A stretch of 38,428 nucleotides of DNA from Azolla pinnata (GCA_037176905.1 JBBBWG010030187.1:5762-44189); one strand, 5' to 3'. Numbered from the stretch's first letter, positions 1-12,428 are shown. A program made the numbers and translations. The notes: a model not told the origin generated them from the sequence alone.

Positions 1-33
1 AGAGGAAGGAAGCTCTCGAAGACTGTAAAAGTT

Positions 34-51
34 CCCCCCCCCCCCCCCCCC
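34..51. repeat. Poly-C homopolymer (18 C)
   Basis: An uninterrupted run of 18 cytosines. It is non-coding, and its length may be unreliable because homopolymers are prone to sequencing error. Confidence 0.9.
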
Positions 52-1941
52 TCCGCTTTGTAAATAAACGCCGATGCTTTTCATGAGGTCCTCTAGGTGC
101 TCAACACAAGGATGCGCCCGAGAATCGTGTAAATTTGCTTTGTGGATTACTACGCATTTTGAAATTGTTCTGCCATCATTTTCTTAAACTGATCAGAGTA
201 GTCAAGTTTCAAAATGCATTCAGTCAAGCTTTGTGAAGTTTTGAGCGTAGTCATGTAACCTTTCTCTCGCATTGATTTAAAATGCATCATTTTCTTGGTG
301 AGGTGTTGGTGTGTTAGGACTTTTGTAAGAGACATTTGTCTGAAAAAAAAAAGTCTTTAACCTAGACAAAGAATCATCGATTTTTGTAAAACTAGAGATG
401 TTAAACTCCACTCAATATAATTTGAATACATTGTTACTAACCTTGAAGTTTTTCAATCCATCAAAATATGCACCCATATAAAGCATGCCATGTTGATCTG
501 CAAAATCTTCCATTCTTGAATAATATTATGACAACGCTTGAATCTCCTCTTGTTACTATTTTGCGAACTTTCAATTCCTTCAATTTGGGCAGCTTCCGGC
601 ATTTCAATAACTTCATGAAAACTTCTCTCAATATTGTTAACTGAAATTGAAGCACGATTATGCATCAAGGGGTGAGATGCCTTATACAACTCCATGCAAC
701 GTTCTTTTATAGATGGTTCTAAACGATACATCGACATTATCACTTGACATTGGAGTTTACAAATGTTTCCCGATTCGACACTTTTAAAATTGTCCACTTT
801 ATTGTTACCCCATATATTAAGTTAACCACTACATCTTCTTGGGACATGCTAAGAGTTTTACTATACCCAAATGGTGATCATCAAAACTTAATATATTTTC
901 ATATGGTATTTTGTATCCTTTTCAAAACAACTTTTAACTAATTCCTCAATGGTAAAAAGTTTAACAAATCTAACATCTTTTCTTATTTGCATGTACCAAT
1001 ACTAGTATGCTATACAACTACCTCTAAGAGTGTGGAGCAATCAATCAATACGATATTCAACCAATTGGTAGAATGCACCTAAACAACATTTCTTCAAGAC
1101 ACCATGATAACCTTCTATGGCACCATTGTGTCTTCATGTTTGCATGCAGCAATGATCGAGATGCACATACCTACATTTATACATGACAATTAAAATTAAG
1201 AGTTTTTACATACTTACTAAACAAATAATCATTATAATGAGACATTACTGACCTAATTTTCTTCCCATTATGGTTTAAAGTAACTTAGAAGGATTTTCCT
1301 TTCTAGTAAATTATAATGATAGAATGTCAAGAGAATGTTTGATACGTTATCATGAATATGGTACCAATCTGGCATATTTGGCTTGCTTCTTAGTTTCAAT
1401 ATAATTGTTCCAGCTAGTGATTGAAACATCGAAGCTTTTTTTGGCCAATCTTCCATTTTTTTTATTACATGTTTTAACCAACATCTTCCAACTTTTCATA
1501 AGGATAGATAAATAATTAGGAATGTTAAATACTTCCATATAAAAATCAGTGGTCTCATTTATATAACCAGACATAACATACTTTTTACTACATTTGATTT
1601 CGCATGACATTCCAAAAATCTAATAGCTCCCATTTTTTGTTTGACATCATCGTAAGAACTTAGAGTTATCTAACATTGTATTTTTAAACGCCTCCAACCA
1701 TGACATACTATCTAGTTGTTTTGAAAACGAACTGATGATCCTTACAATTGATATTTCATTCTTGTGATTATCGAATATGTCATCTATTTATGTATTGGTT
1801 TGTAGCAAATGCATTATCATTGCAAGCACATTATTGCTACCATATTTTTGACAAAAATCTCTCTTTGCCATGGAAATTGCAAACCAAAAAAACAAAAACA
1901 ACTTGAATTTTGTTTTTTGCAACACTTTGTGTTATATGCAT
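52..1941. other. AT-rich stretch with decayed short frames, no gene recognised
   Basis: This segment is AT-rich and holds only short open frames, most on the minus strand (for example 453-797 and 1350-1610). None shows a motif I recognise. The overlapping minus-strand fragments around 1270-1610 look like pieces of one older coding sequence broken by frameshifts, as in a dead transposon, but I cannot name a family. No terminal repeats or target-site duplications were found. Confidence 0.4.
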
Positions 1942-2415
1942 CATTTCTATGAAGTTGCGTATATTTCTTTATAGCAACCAGCCTTTGAAAGGTATTGAAA
2001 ATATCATTAAGTGAAAGGCTTCTAATTCTTAACACAAAAAACATCTCTAGTAAGCTATATGATAAACTCTTGATCGACATATGAGTATTTCATTAATTGA
2101 TCACATTTTTGAAATCGATGAACATTAATGTAAGTTTCTTTTGTTTGTCGATCACGTGCGCCGCACAAGTACCGATCACATTTCTATGAAGTTGCGTATA
2201 TTTCTTTATAGCAACCAGCCTTTGAAAGGTATTGAAAATATCATTAAGTGAAAGGCTTCTAATTCTTAACACAAAAAACATCTCTAGTAAGCTATATGAT
2301 AAACTCTTGATCGACATATGAGTATTTCATTAATTGATCACATTTTTGAAATCGATGAGCATTAATGTAAGTTTCTTTTGTTTGTCGATCACGTGCGCCG
2401 CGCAAGTACCGATCA
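1942..2415. repeat. 237-bp tandem direct duplication, two copies 99% identical
   Basis: Copy 1 spans 1942-2178 and copy 2 spans 2179-2415. The unit starts with CATTTCTATGAAGTTG and ends with GTACCGATCA. By eye the copies differ at two positions, both A in copy 1 and G in copy 2, with no gap. Because the duplicated segment contains a short minus-strand open frame, the same peptide beginning MSIKSLSYSLLEMFF appears twice. That frame is probably not a gene. Confidence 0.95.
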
Positions 2416-3079
2416 ACGAACTATTCCAGTACGCTCTACAATATTTCTATTGACCGTTGGGGGCGGCACTAAAATTAAAGGTGCGTATGATTGGATCTAA
2501 TTAAGTGCATCATGCAAATCCAACTCGACGAGGCAATATTATTAATAAAGTCCTAAGTACTAATATTATGGCTGCAATGCCATGCAGCCAGAGAGGATTA
2601 AGAGAATGTTCAAGAAGTTCAATGTACTTCAATTTTTTGAGTGAATTATCCTTTTCATTAGTTATAGTGTTGTGAAAAAAGGTCCAACGGACTACATCAA
2701 GTGAGCCCTTGGGCCTTGTTGTGCGTGTATGCATATGTGTGTGTGTATGTCTGTATGTCTGAAAGGCTCTAACTAGCTGGGGGTCGGGTCACGGGGCTAT
2801 TGACAGGAAAATTACGATTTGTACACGCACACATTGTAGCCGGCGCAATAGCAAACACGGTACCATGCGCGCGATCGATCAGTACGATACAATTTTCGAC
2901 ATGGCTATTGCGATTATAATCGGCGCGATGACGAAGTTGCGGGTTGACATTCGTCGTCGGACGGATATTCACCGCGCCGACGAGCACGTCCTCGATTATA
3001 ATAGTCATAGGCCGAAAGCCGTGACGAGGATCGAATATATAGCGGCTAGTTGGTTGGTTATATAGCTAAAAGCCTTATC
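2416..3079. other. Downstream flank of the MYB gene
   Basis: This is the 3' side of the minus-strand MYB gene. It holds a short GT-rich stretch near 2725-2760 and, nearer the stop codon, a CG/GATC-rich segment (about 2840-3050) similar in texture to the MYB coding exon, so it may be 3' untranslated region. No convincing coding frame is seen. Confidence 0.4.
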
Positions 3080-4160
3080 TTATCCCCATATAGTGGTGGT
3101 AGAAGTAGTAGTAGTAGTAGTAGAAGCAATGGTAGTAGCACTAGTATTAGTGGTCGTATGCTCCTCCACGTCGTCGTCACCATCGTCGTCGATATCGTCG
3201 AGAACGGGATAGTACAAGAATTGGCCGGAGCTCGCTGGGTACTGCACATCCATGATCGATCGGATGGTCTCGACGTCCCACGGAACATCGGCGTCGATAT
3301 CGTGGTGGCGATGCGACAACAGATCGTTCGTCGGCGACGACGTCGCCGCGCTATTTATACCAATGCGAATTCCGCCGCCGCCAATGCATCCGATGTATTC
3401 TCCGGCGGCTCGACGGCGATCGTGATCCGCGGGCGTATCATCGAATTCGCTATAATCGCCGGCTGGCCTCGGCATTTGAGCCTGCATGATCATCGGATGC
3501 TCATCCTCGGCGCGTAACGATCCCCCGTGATGATCAGCTGGCCCTGGTAGTACTGCAACTGGTGTGGAATCCGGATGATCGGCTCCTCCTCCCCCTTGCA
3601 TCAATGCATGCCTTGGCTGATCCAATATATTATGATCTCGCGGCGTCGTGCTTATACATGTCGACATTGATGTCGGATCGTCGGCTGCGGCCTCGAATTC
3701 ATGCGCCCGCGGTAGTACTGCCGTCTCATGATCGTATCGGCTCGGCACGATGTACTGATCGCATGAGCTCATCGATGATATTGGGTTCATTGGCCTGATC
3801 ATCATATAATCGCTGCTCCCGCCACCGGCTCTATTAATGGCGCCGATCATGCAGCCGATCCGATGATGATCCGCGGCATATACTTGCATGTAATTGTGAT
3901 GAGATCCGCGGCCGTCCGATCCGCTCGATGCAGCGCCTCCCGGCGATGCATCGTTGCCGTTGATCTCATGATGGCCAGCTGATGGAGCCAGCCACGGATC
4001 AGTATCGCATCGATCCGTGATCAGCTGGCCGCGATCATGTGATTCCGGGGGCGGATGATAGCATTGATGATCATCACTAACTATACCAGCGTTGGGATGC
4101 AACGGCGATATCGAATTCGCGGCGTTCATGCAGATGTCGTCGCCGGCATCGTCGAGGCAT

Positions 4161-4192
<32 letters not shown>

Positions 4193-7146
4193 GCTGCTAA
4201 TCGAGTCGGCATCGAGCAGCTTGAAGTACTTCTTCTTGATGTGAGACCGCCAGTAGTTCTTTATCTCGTTGTCCGATCGCCCGGGCAGATGGATCGCTAT
4301 GAGAGACCACCTAATTACAATCGATTTATATTAATAGGAACCAAGCTGAAAAGAAGGAATTAATTAGTGACATGACGATCGTTCGATCGATCTCGATCGG
4401 GATCGATATTCGATACACGCTATAATTTGAATGAGTTGAAGGTATAATATGGCATAATATGTCGATTCGTAACTTAAGCCTCGTAGTATATTACGACGGC
4501 AGGGAACCATGTTCACTATTATATGTAGCTCATACAATTATTATTCAATGCTGCATAACTTATTATTCTAACAAAACACGGCTCGATCATCGGTGTAATT
4601 GTGATGATCTGCCAGCTTTATCCCTTAATCAGGGGCCGATATTGTAATTCATCGCGCAAGTACCTGTTGCCATACAAGGAATGAAGGCTGATGATCGCGT
4701 GCTCCTCCTCGTCGGTGATCCGCCCTCTCTTTACGTCAGGGCGCAGGTAATTCACCCACCGCAATCGACAGCTCTTGCCGCATCGCTGCAGACCTGCATC
4801 GCGAAACCGAAAAAATAAAAACAAGCAAACAAGCGAAAAGCCGCAGCTGATCACTGTTAACTACTCATGATCGCACTAATTGATTGATATACAACCAGCT
4901 AATTCGATTGAAAACTAGGTGCACGAGGTTGTACTTTGGATGATTGGGTACACATCCTACTGTTGTATGTTTTGTCTCATGGGCCAAATTTGGTCTTAGA
5001 AGACTTTAATATATCTTTCTTTCTTTCTTTTTATCATGTTGATGATCACGACGTCGGTCAATCAAGCAAGAGCTTGCAATGGAATTAACCGATACCAAAT
5101 CATGATCAGTGCTTCGCATGAGGATCCACATAAATCATAATAACATGAGCGACGTAAAAGAATTAAAACGGAATCAGGACGAGATCACATCAACGTGTCT
5201 TGTCCCTCCAACGGACGTCGTCGAACATTTTGAGGATCGATCGAGGTCACGATCATGACGTAAACTAGCGAATGAACAGTGTACATACATAGTTGGCGTT
5301 GATCGATCGACGAGTGTAACATTATATTGATCGTCGATCGAAGTACTCGTGGATGGGATCCATTGGCACTTTAATGTGAATCAATATTGGGATCCTCGTA
5401 TGACGACAGCGACGACAGTAGCAGCGCATGCGAACACGGGCACTGCTCCTTTGTAATTAATGCATCTCATGCCTATAACTGCATGTCTTGTCATATATCC
5501 ATCATCATCATTCAAGGAGGGCTTGCACATAGAAAACTTAAAGAGGCAAAATTAATATGGCATTTGTGAATTCTAAAGCCTAGTAGTACCAGCTTCCAAG
5601 TACCATATGGATCAGATCATGTCATGAATGAGGTCAATCAGATTTTTATGTACTAACTGCCTAGACTGCAAATGATATTCACGTCGTAGCTCGATGGTCC
5701 GATCATGGGCAATTGAGCCATTATGGATTGATCATCCTTTAATCACATGATATTGATCGCATGATATTGATCGGCCCTTCCATTTGCTAGAGGGAACCGT
5801 CGGGCTGATCATATGAGTAGTAAGATTTAATCTGGTTTTTAATAATTAGTATAGTCACATCCTTCATGATCCATCTTTTGAATCGGCCATGGGCAATTAT
5901 TAATCATGGAACATCATGTAAATGATATTGGGTGGGCGGCGTTTGATCCATTTGCCAATATCGGCAATAATCTGATCTTCTCAGCTATTAGAGTCCCCAA
6001 TATCAGGCTCTCTCTCGATATAAATGTCGATTAGTCATCGTGTTCCTGCACGTAATTAGCCTAATCTGGATAGCTCTCGTCGTTAATAATTACAATGGTC
6101 CAGCAATTATACATGGGATTATATATATATATATATATTAATATGGCCAATTATGATCACTTTGCCTCCCTAATTTTGCTTCTCAAATACTCCTCCCAAT
6201 AGCTGCTGCTGCTTATGCATGGTCAGTTTAGGCGAATCAGAGTAGTCCTTGTGATTCAGAATTGAATTAGAAGATCAGCTTCGACGACATAATGTCCCCG
6301 CGCCCAAATACAATATTGTTCTGATGTTGGATCAGGATGTGTTTCAATTAATATGCAGGATCGGATGTTAAGCCATATAGAATCCACAGCTCATGATCAT
6401 AGCTGGTGATGCATGGTGGAGCATGATCAGCGCAATGGTAGATAGTGATGGTCCAGCGATAATTAATCGCAGATCATTAAAATCAATCTACGATCAAGGA
6501 TGCAGCTATAGGGCGGTAATTATACATATACTTCCATTAGTAAACAAAGCCTCTAGGGCAGTAATTATCAGAAGATCAAGCTAATTATATGATCCAAGTT
6601 GGAAAACTATTAGCGCTGCGCCGCCAAGCATCAACCAAAGCTATAGCTTAAATCAACCGATGAAATTGATCTCGACACAATTGGCGACACATCATATGCC
6701 ACAAATTAACTTAAAATTATCATTAGCGACATGAATCGAAAAGGCAGGTTATAACATAATTATGAATCAGATTATAAATACTAGTGCTCAAATCAACCGG
6801 TGAACTTGATCTCAATGTAATTGGTGACACATCATATGCCACAAATTAACTTAAAATTATCATTAGCAACATGAATAATCGAATTATGGGCAAGTTAGAA
6901 CATAATTATGGATCAGATTATAAAATACTAGCTATTAACGATCAGGGGTACCGAAGGTTATCGCGCACCTGCGGCTTGGGCAAGTTTGTTCCATCTCCCT
7001 TGGCCATACTTGGCGACAAAGTGCGTGAGCCGGGTGTCCTCCTCGACGCTCCAATGTCCTCTTCTATAGCTAGTCTTACCGCCGCTAGCATTACTACTGC
7101 CATTATTGCAGGAGGAAGCTGTAGAACTGCCCACTTGCCTCATCAT
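3080..7146 (-). CDS. R2R3-MYB transcription factor (three exons)
   Basis: Predicted nuclear DNA-binding regulator of 512 residues. Exons on the minus strand are 7146-6969, 4793-4664 and 4310-3080; introns are 2175 and 353 bp, all GT-AG. The middle exon is 130 bp, the usual size in plant R2R3-MYBs, and the junctions fall inside [11 protein letters not shown] and YGNR|WSLIA as in that family. R2 (residues about 29-80) carries the spaced tryptophans HW, RW and LRW; R3 (about 81-131) starts KRGRI, with I replacing the first W as is normal in plants, and ends [15 protein letters not shown]. The bHLH-binding signature of R3 is absent. WSLIA..LPGR resembles flavonoid-type subgroups, but the subgroup is uncertain. 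The remaining 380 residues are rich in His, Asp and Ser, with a run of 11 Thr and a Thr-rich tail. I started at the first in-frame ATG (7146); upstream codons in frame contain no ATG. Confidence 0.93.
4161..4192. repeat. Coding (CGT)n microsatellite encoding poly-Thr in MYB
   Basis: About ten uninterrupted GTC/CGT triplets on the plus strand read as ACG codons on the minus strand. They give most of an 11-Thr run about 25 residues after the MYB R3 repeat. The length is likely variable between individuals. Confidence 0.85.
4794..6968 (-). other. MYB intron 1, GATC-rich
   Basis: Intron of 2175 bp between the R2-encoding exon and the R2/R3 exon. It contains no convincing coding frame, an AT dinucleotide run at about 6121-6138, a 139-bp tandem duplication next to the donor site, and a strikingly high density of GATC tetranucleotides (13 counted in 5041-5400). 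Confidence 0.8.
6647..6931. repeat. About 139-bp tandem direct duplication inside MYB intron 1
   Basis: Copy 1 is about 6647-6784 and copy 2 about 6786-6931. Both share an exact stretch ACACATCATATGCCACAAAT plus the following ACTTAAAATTATCATTAGC, and both end in TACTAG. They differ by scattered substitutions and a small insertion in copy 2, so this event is older than the 237-bp pair at 1942-2415. Confidence 0.85.
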
Positions 7147-7400
7147 GTCTATATGTCCAGTATCCTTGGGCTGTACCAACAGCCCTTCATGAATTAGGAC
7201 CAGTGCAGTAAAAAAAAAAGGAAAAGAAGAGAGAAGGATCAGTGAAAGCTGGAAGGAAAGGAAAGGAAAGGAACAGGATCAAATTCAATCCCCAAAGCTC
7301 AATACTTCTTCTCATCACATGGGCATCATAATATTGTCCTAGGCAACATCTTTATAAGCGATTGGGGGGTTAAATGGAGAAAGCCCAAATTGTTCCTTAG
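7147..7400 (-). promoter_or_regulatory. Putative MYB 5' leader and core promoter
   Basis: Read on the minus strand, a TATA-like TTATAAA lies at 7351-7357, about 205 bp before the start codon. Between it and the ATG is a pyrimidine-rich tract (7210-7271: CTTTCC repeats and a T run). The arrangement suits a TATA promoter with a CT-rich 5' untranslated leader. The transcription start is inferred, not seen. Confidence 0.4.
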
Positions 7401-8426
7401 AAGCATTTATTTTCGGCCGTTGCCCGTATCTTTCAATTGATCATGGCGCAATTCGCAAAGTCAAAGTACCCGATGAGCCGATTCGATTCGATGCATACAG
7501 CCAGCCAGTGTTCCAATTAAACCGGCTTCTTCTATCGACAGTACTATCGTGTAATCGTGTTAAGCTCTAATTGGGGCCTAGAGGGGGGCGATCTCGAACT
7601 ATTGTGCTTCGTGACGATTCCAGCTCGGTCAAATCCCCCGCGTACTGATCCTCTTGGAAATATTATAACTCGATGATCCGATCGATGCCGTGATCGATCA
7701 CTCCAGCGGCGATTTTGTCGTCGATCTCGCGCCACCTGTCCGTAAATATCCGCGACGGCGATGACGGCGACCCTGCCCCCCGTCGGGATCGGAGGTGCGG
7801 AATATCCCCGAAGATCCTCTTCGACGACGACGGACGGCGGCGTTGTCGTGCGCGCGTGCAGCCGCGATCGACGTCGGATCGTTGCATGCGCAGCTGCACT
7901 ACTAGAATGGCAAATATTATCGTATTATAATAATCGTAAACCATGTGATTATATCGTGCGCGATAGCGACGTTCGCCGTGCTGCGGCTTGACGCTGCACT
8001 CGTCGACGCGCTGCAGCTGCTGACCGGCTCTCGACGTTTGCGTGAATCGCACATTGAGCGTAATAATATTGGGCATAGTTTTCCATGGGGCGCGTGTGAT
8101 CGAACACCGCTGTGCAATTGCATCGATCGATTAGTGAAGTGGGCTAATTATTATAATGAACGATCGTTACTAGATCGGTCGATTATCGACCATGATCCAT
8201 CGGTTGACGCAGCACTAGCTGGACGATCCGACGGAGCTGCGGGAATCGGCTAATTACGTAATTCCGCCGCCCGGATCACAGGAAACGGACCGCGGCAGCA
8301 GCTTGTTTTACTATTCCCCCCGACGTCGAGCACGTGAACTCTACTAGTAGTTGTGGCTACAAGTAAAAGCAGCATCATTCAAACAAGATTCCCAACACAC
8401 CATGATCGTGAGAACGATGTTTTCGA
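7401..8426. other. GC-rich island upstream of MYB, coding status unclear
   Basis: About 7660-8110 is GC- and CpG-rich and has overlapping open frames on both strands; the longest is minus 7663-8076 (137 residues if the listed start is used). The predicted peptides are Arg-rich and match no family I know, which is typical of chance frames in GC-rich DNA. It could be a distal MYB promoter island or an exon of an unrecognised gene. Confidence 0.3.
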
Positions 8427-9660
8427 GCATGCTGCGCGTACATCGCTTTGGAGGGTGTTTGAACCCACAACTTGGGCACTCCATCTCGTCAACGATCCCT
8501 CCGAAATTCGATCGTGTCATTAAGGGTATACTAATCAACCGCTTATACCGTCGAATTAGCACGATTAAGCGCGGTTTGTCCGTGTGGTCTTCATGTGCAC
8601 CATGTTACACATGTGAAAACTCTTAATCTCCTTCGACGGGATTAGCGGCTTCCGTTCATTATATTAATTAAGCCATGCTTACTTTATAACCGACGGATTG
8701 CGTTTAAATCATGCCTTGTGCAAGTGAAGACAAACAAAACCCACCGAATCGCCTCCGGCAAACTGTTCTAGTGCGACCCACGATGATCGCATTAGATTCT
8801 GGCCATGATCGCCATTGCTTCCCAATTCGACGCGTAGATTCAATCCCCTTTTCTTTTTTCATTGAATATACACGGAATCACTACAAATACCTAACCAATC
8901 TTGCCTGATTTTGCTGATCATAAGCTTCTATTAAGCCTCGAACATTTACATACTCTAGATGTACCTGTGCCCAGCTATGTGGGAAATACATATTAAGCAC
9001 ATTGGATGCCTATTGCCTCTAGATTTATAGACATTATAAGATTAGCATGCCACGTGCACGTATAACATCGCTTTGGGAGGTGTTCGATCCCACAACTTGG
9101 CACTCTATCTTGTCAACGATCCCTCCGAAATCCGATCATGTCATTAAGGGTACGCTAATCGGTCACTTATACCGTCAAATTAGCACGATTAAGCGCGGTT
9201 TCTCGTGTGATCTTCATGCGCCAGGCACACAATCATGTGCACCATGTTACACATGTGAAAACTCTTAATCACCTTGGGGATTAGCGGCTTCAGTTTATTA
9301 ATTAAGCCATGCTTACTCTATAGCCAACGGATTGCGTTTAAATCATGCCTTGTGCAAGTGAAGACAAACAAAGCCCACCGAAATCGAAAACTGTTGTAGT
9401 GTGACCCATGATGATTGCATTGGATTCTGGCCATGACCGCCATGGCTTCCCGATTCGATGTGTAGATTCAATCCCCTTTTCTTTTCTTACCTGGCATTGA
9501 TACACAGAATCACTAGAAATACCTAACCAATCTTGCCTGCTTTTGCTGATCGTAAGCTTCTCTTAATCCTCAAACATATACATACTTCAGATGTACCTAT
9601 GCCCATATTACGCACATTGGATGTCAATTGCCTCTAGATTTATAGGCATAATAAGATTAG
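8427..9660. repeat. About 617-bp tandem direct duplication, diverged
   Basis: Copy 1 is about 8427-9044 and copy 2 about 9045-9660; both begin GCATGC and end ATAAGATTAG. Shared blocks include ATTAGCACGATTAAGCGCGG and CATGCCTTGTGCAAGTGAAG. Copy 2 has a roughly 19-bp insertion near 9215 and lacks about 16 bp near its end, plus many substitutions; I estimate 85-90% identity. No terminal inverted repeat or coding frame is apparent. The short plus-strand frames at 8351-8626 and 9047-9268 are products of the duplication. Confidence 0.9.
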
Positions 9661-12290
9661 TTAGTTAATGATTAATCAGAAGATCGACAAACCTTTATGC
9701 ATGATTCAATGCGATTACATTCGAAATGCATGTCATAACATATCCGTTGCATCTTAAAGTGACCAAGAGCTTTACAAGTATTTCATTATTGTATATTAAA
9801 CTAATTATTTATTTAAGTGACATTTTTAATCAAATCAAATAATAATCACATTGATTATGAGTCAATAATATTTCCATGCAAAAATAAGAAATATAATTTC
9901 TAAATGTGTTTACTAATATCAATATTGGTTGATAAATTAGGAAAAACTTTTTGTTTATGATATTATTGATAAATAGTATCCAGTAAATCTATAAACTATA
10001 AATAATCATTATGATATTTAAATTGTTGGTTAATATTATTATTGATCGTTGTGAAGTTGAAAATAAGATTTCATAGGGTAATAATAATTACTATGCTACT
10101 TCCTACCAAAGTTACTAGGTAGATTTGATGATAGATCGATATAGATAATTGGCAGGATTGGCTAACATGCAGGGGATTAGATCAAAAGGATGAAAATAAG
10201 AAAAACAAAGACTATAAAAGCATTAAAACAATGAGTGTTAAGATAATAATTGACATAAGAACATCAATCAAAATAAGCTTTATTAATGACATTAGTGATA
10301 TAGTAAATAATAACCTCAATATCCCTCTAGTGTATATTCAGCTTCCATTGAATTTAAATATAGATTTCAAGAAGAAACCTAATAACATTTAGAATTTCTT
10401 TTTTGCAATAAAAATTATTTTTACATTAATAGAAAAGGAAACTAACATAAAGAAAATTCCGTTCAATTAGAAAAAAAAATTGAAATTTCATTTGAATTGA
10501 AGAATCAAAGCTCTAGCATTTAACATTATGGGACCATAACATTCGCAAAAGCTTGCTGCGATTTTCTCTAACCAGCTAAACACCTATTAGGGGTTTAATA
10601 TTAAAAACATCAAGAAAATACCTAATATTTATAAGTAATAAATCATTATTAGATAAAGACGTATTTACATAAAGGTCTTATGTTTTATGATCAGGTTGGA
10701 GAATATTACTTTTTTACAAAGTTTTCTTTTCAAAAGAAGATTCTACTATTAGCTAAAAAAATCCTTTGACCACCTTAGCATTAATTGTTTAAAATTTTTC
10801 CCTCTCTTTGACCACCTTAGCAAACATTCTCTGAATTGAATCATATTTTTCTTTTAAAGTATGGACAATGTTGCCTGTACATGTTTTTACATAAAAATAA
10901 GGGTATTTTTACCCTGTTTTTACTTGACAAGTCTCTAAATTTTAGGTAAATTTCAGGTATAAGGGATTTAAAAAAGATGTTATTAGCACACATGATATAA
11001 ACAATTTCATAGCCGATAGGGATTTAGGACGTTTGATAGATGGATGGATATTTTGAAGACCTCTTGCAAATTTTATTGATTAAAAACAATAAAGATAGAA
11101 GAATTAAGCCTAAGGAGTTGGGGTAACTGGACTAAACCAAAGATCATGAAGATCATGAAGTAGAGTAACCTGAAGTAGTGGTTAAAGGAACTTGCATTTG
11201 TGTTGTGACATCCTTGAGGATGATAATGAAAATAAGAATTTTACAAAATAGTAGAATATCTAGGCAACAACAAGATGAAGAATTATGACTCCTTGTTAAG
11301 AAGAATCTGGGAGGTGTTCTAAAAACCCATGTCTTGCCATGAAGCAAACACACGGTAAGTAAAAGTGTTATATGTAAGAAAGGAAAGCTCAAAATTGTTA
11401 TTGTGGATATAAACTATGGATCCCTAGGAATGGTCAAAAAACTGTTACGAATTACGTCTTCCATGGTAAACTAATTTAGATGGAAGAAATTGGCAAGATG
11501 GATGGAAATGGGGTTAACTTTGCCCTAAAATGACTAGCCAAACTTCTACGCAAACAATTAGTCGGATGTTGTTTTGATCTTAAGAGGACAATTTGACCCA
11601 ATCGTATATACAGTTCTAGGGAAAAGGCAGAATTCCATACGTCAAGAAGAAAAAGGGCACGAAGATGGCTCTTGCCACCATGCCGTTTGATTTAAAATGG
11701 ATTTTATTTGTTTGTGCAAAAGTTTCTCTAGGGTACAATACAAAACAGGCAAGACTCACAAATTGCATTTGATGCATCTTTCAAGCGAACTGAATCTTTA
11801 GATACTTGCAAAGCTCTTCCTCTGGGGATCATATAGTTGTCATGCGTTTTGTTTTTTCTAGCAAAAATCGCCAACAGATGGAGAGATTTCTTAAGAAGCA
11901 AAGAAAAGAAACAGGCAAGCGCAAGGAAATAAGGAGAATGAGAGCCATGTCAGCTCACCCTGCATCATGAGTTTTGATCAGGGCGTGACAGAAACAATGC
12001 AATCAGATGCTAGACGAATCGGGTCTTCTCTGATCGAACAAGTCGGAGCATACACGCATTCCATTTCGAGTTCGCGGATTCGGAGACCATGACAAGGGAG
12101 CAAATGACCGTGAAAATCGATCGTCGTCGGAACCGAAGAGAGAATCAGATTGTGCTGTTGTGATCATGCCAGTGCTGAATACTGATTCACAGCCAGAAAG
12201 AGTGATGAAATCATCAAGTTTGGTGAGGACCAAAAAAACACAAGGACTGTCTGAAAAAGGAGTTTAAAACTTTTAGTCTTGACTCAACCA
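9661..12290. other. AT-rich intergenic region, no gene seen
   Basis: About 2.6 kb of AT-rich sequence with frequent stop codons in all frames. Only a 17-bp direct repeat (10764-10780 and 10806-10822) stands out. The last few hundred bases before 12290 become less AT-rich and probably include the promoter of the G-beta gene. Confidence 0.5.
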
Positions 12291-12318
12291 ACAAAAAACA
12301 AAAGGCAAGACTTTGGAC

Positions 12319-12421
12319 TTCTTCTTCTTCCTCTTCTTCTTCTTTCTTCTTCTTCTTCTTCTTCTTCTTCTTCTTCTTTCCTCCCCTGTTCCTCCCCTGT
12401 TCCTCCTCTCCCCTGCTGCTC
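12319..12421 (+). promoter_or_regulatory. CTT/CCT-rich polypyrimidine leader before the G-beta start codon
   Basis: A nearly pure pyrimidine tract made of CTT triplets followed by CCTCCCCTGTT-like repeats ends a few bases before the ATG at 12429. Pyrimidine-rich 5' leaders are common in plant genes. I infer that it is transcribed as 5' untranslated region. Confidence 0.6.
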
Positions 12422-12428
12422 CATCGAC

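Noticed and set aside
2769-3065. Open frames on both strands downstream of the MYB stop
   Set aside because: They look like chance frames in CG/GATC-rich DNA; the MYB frame has a clear stop at 3080.
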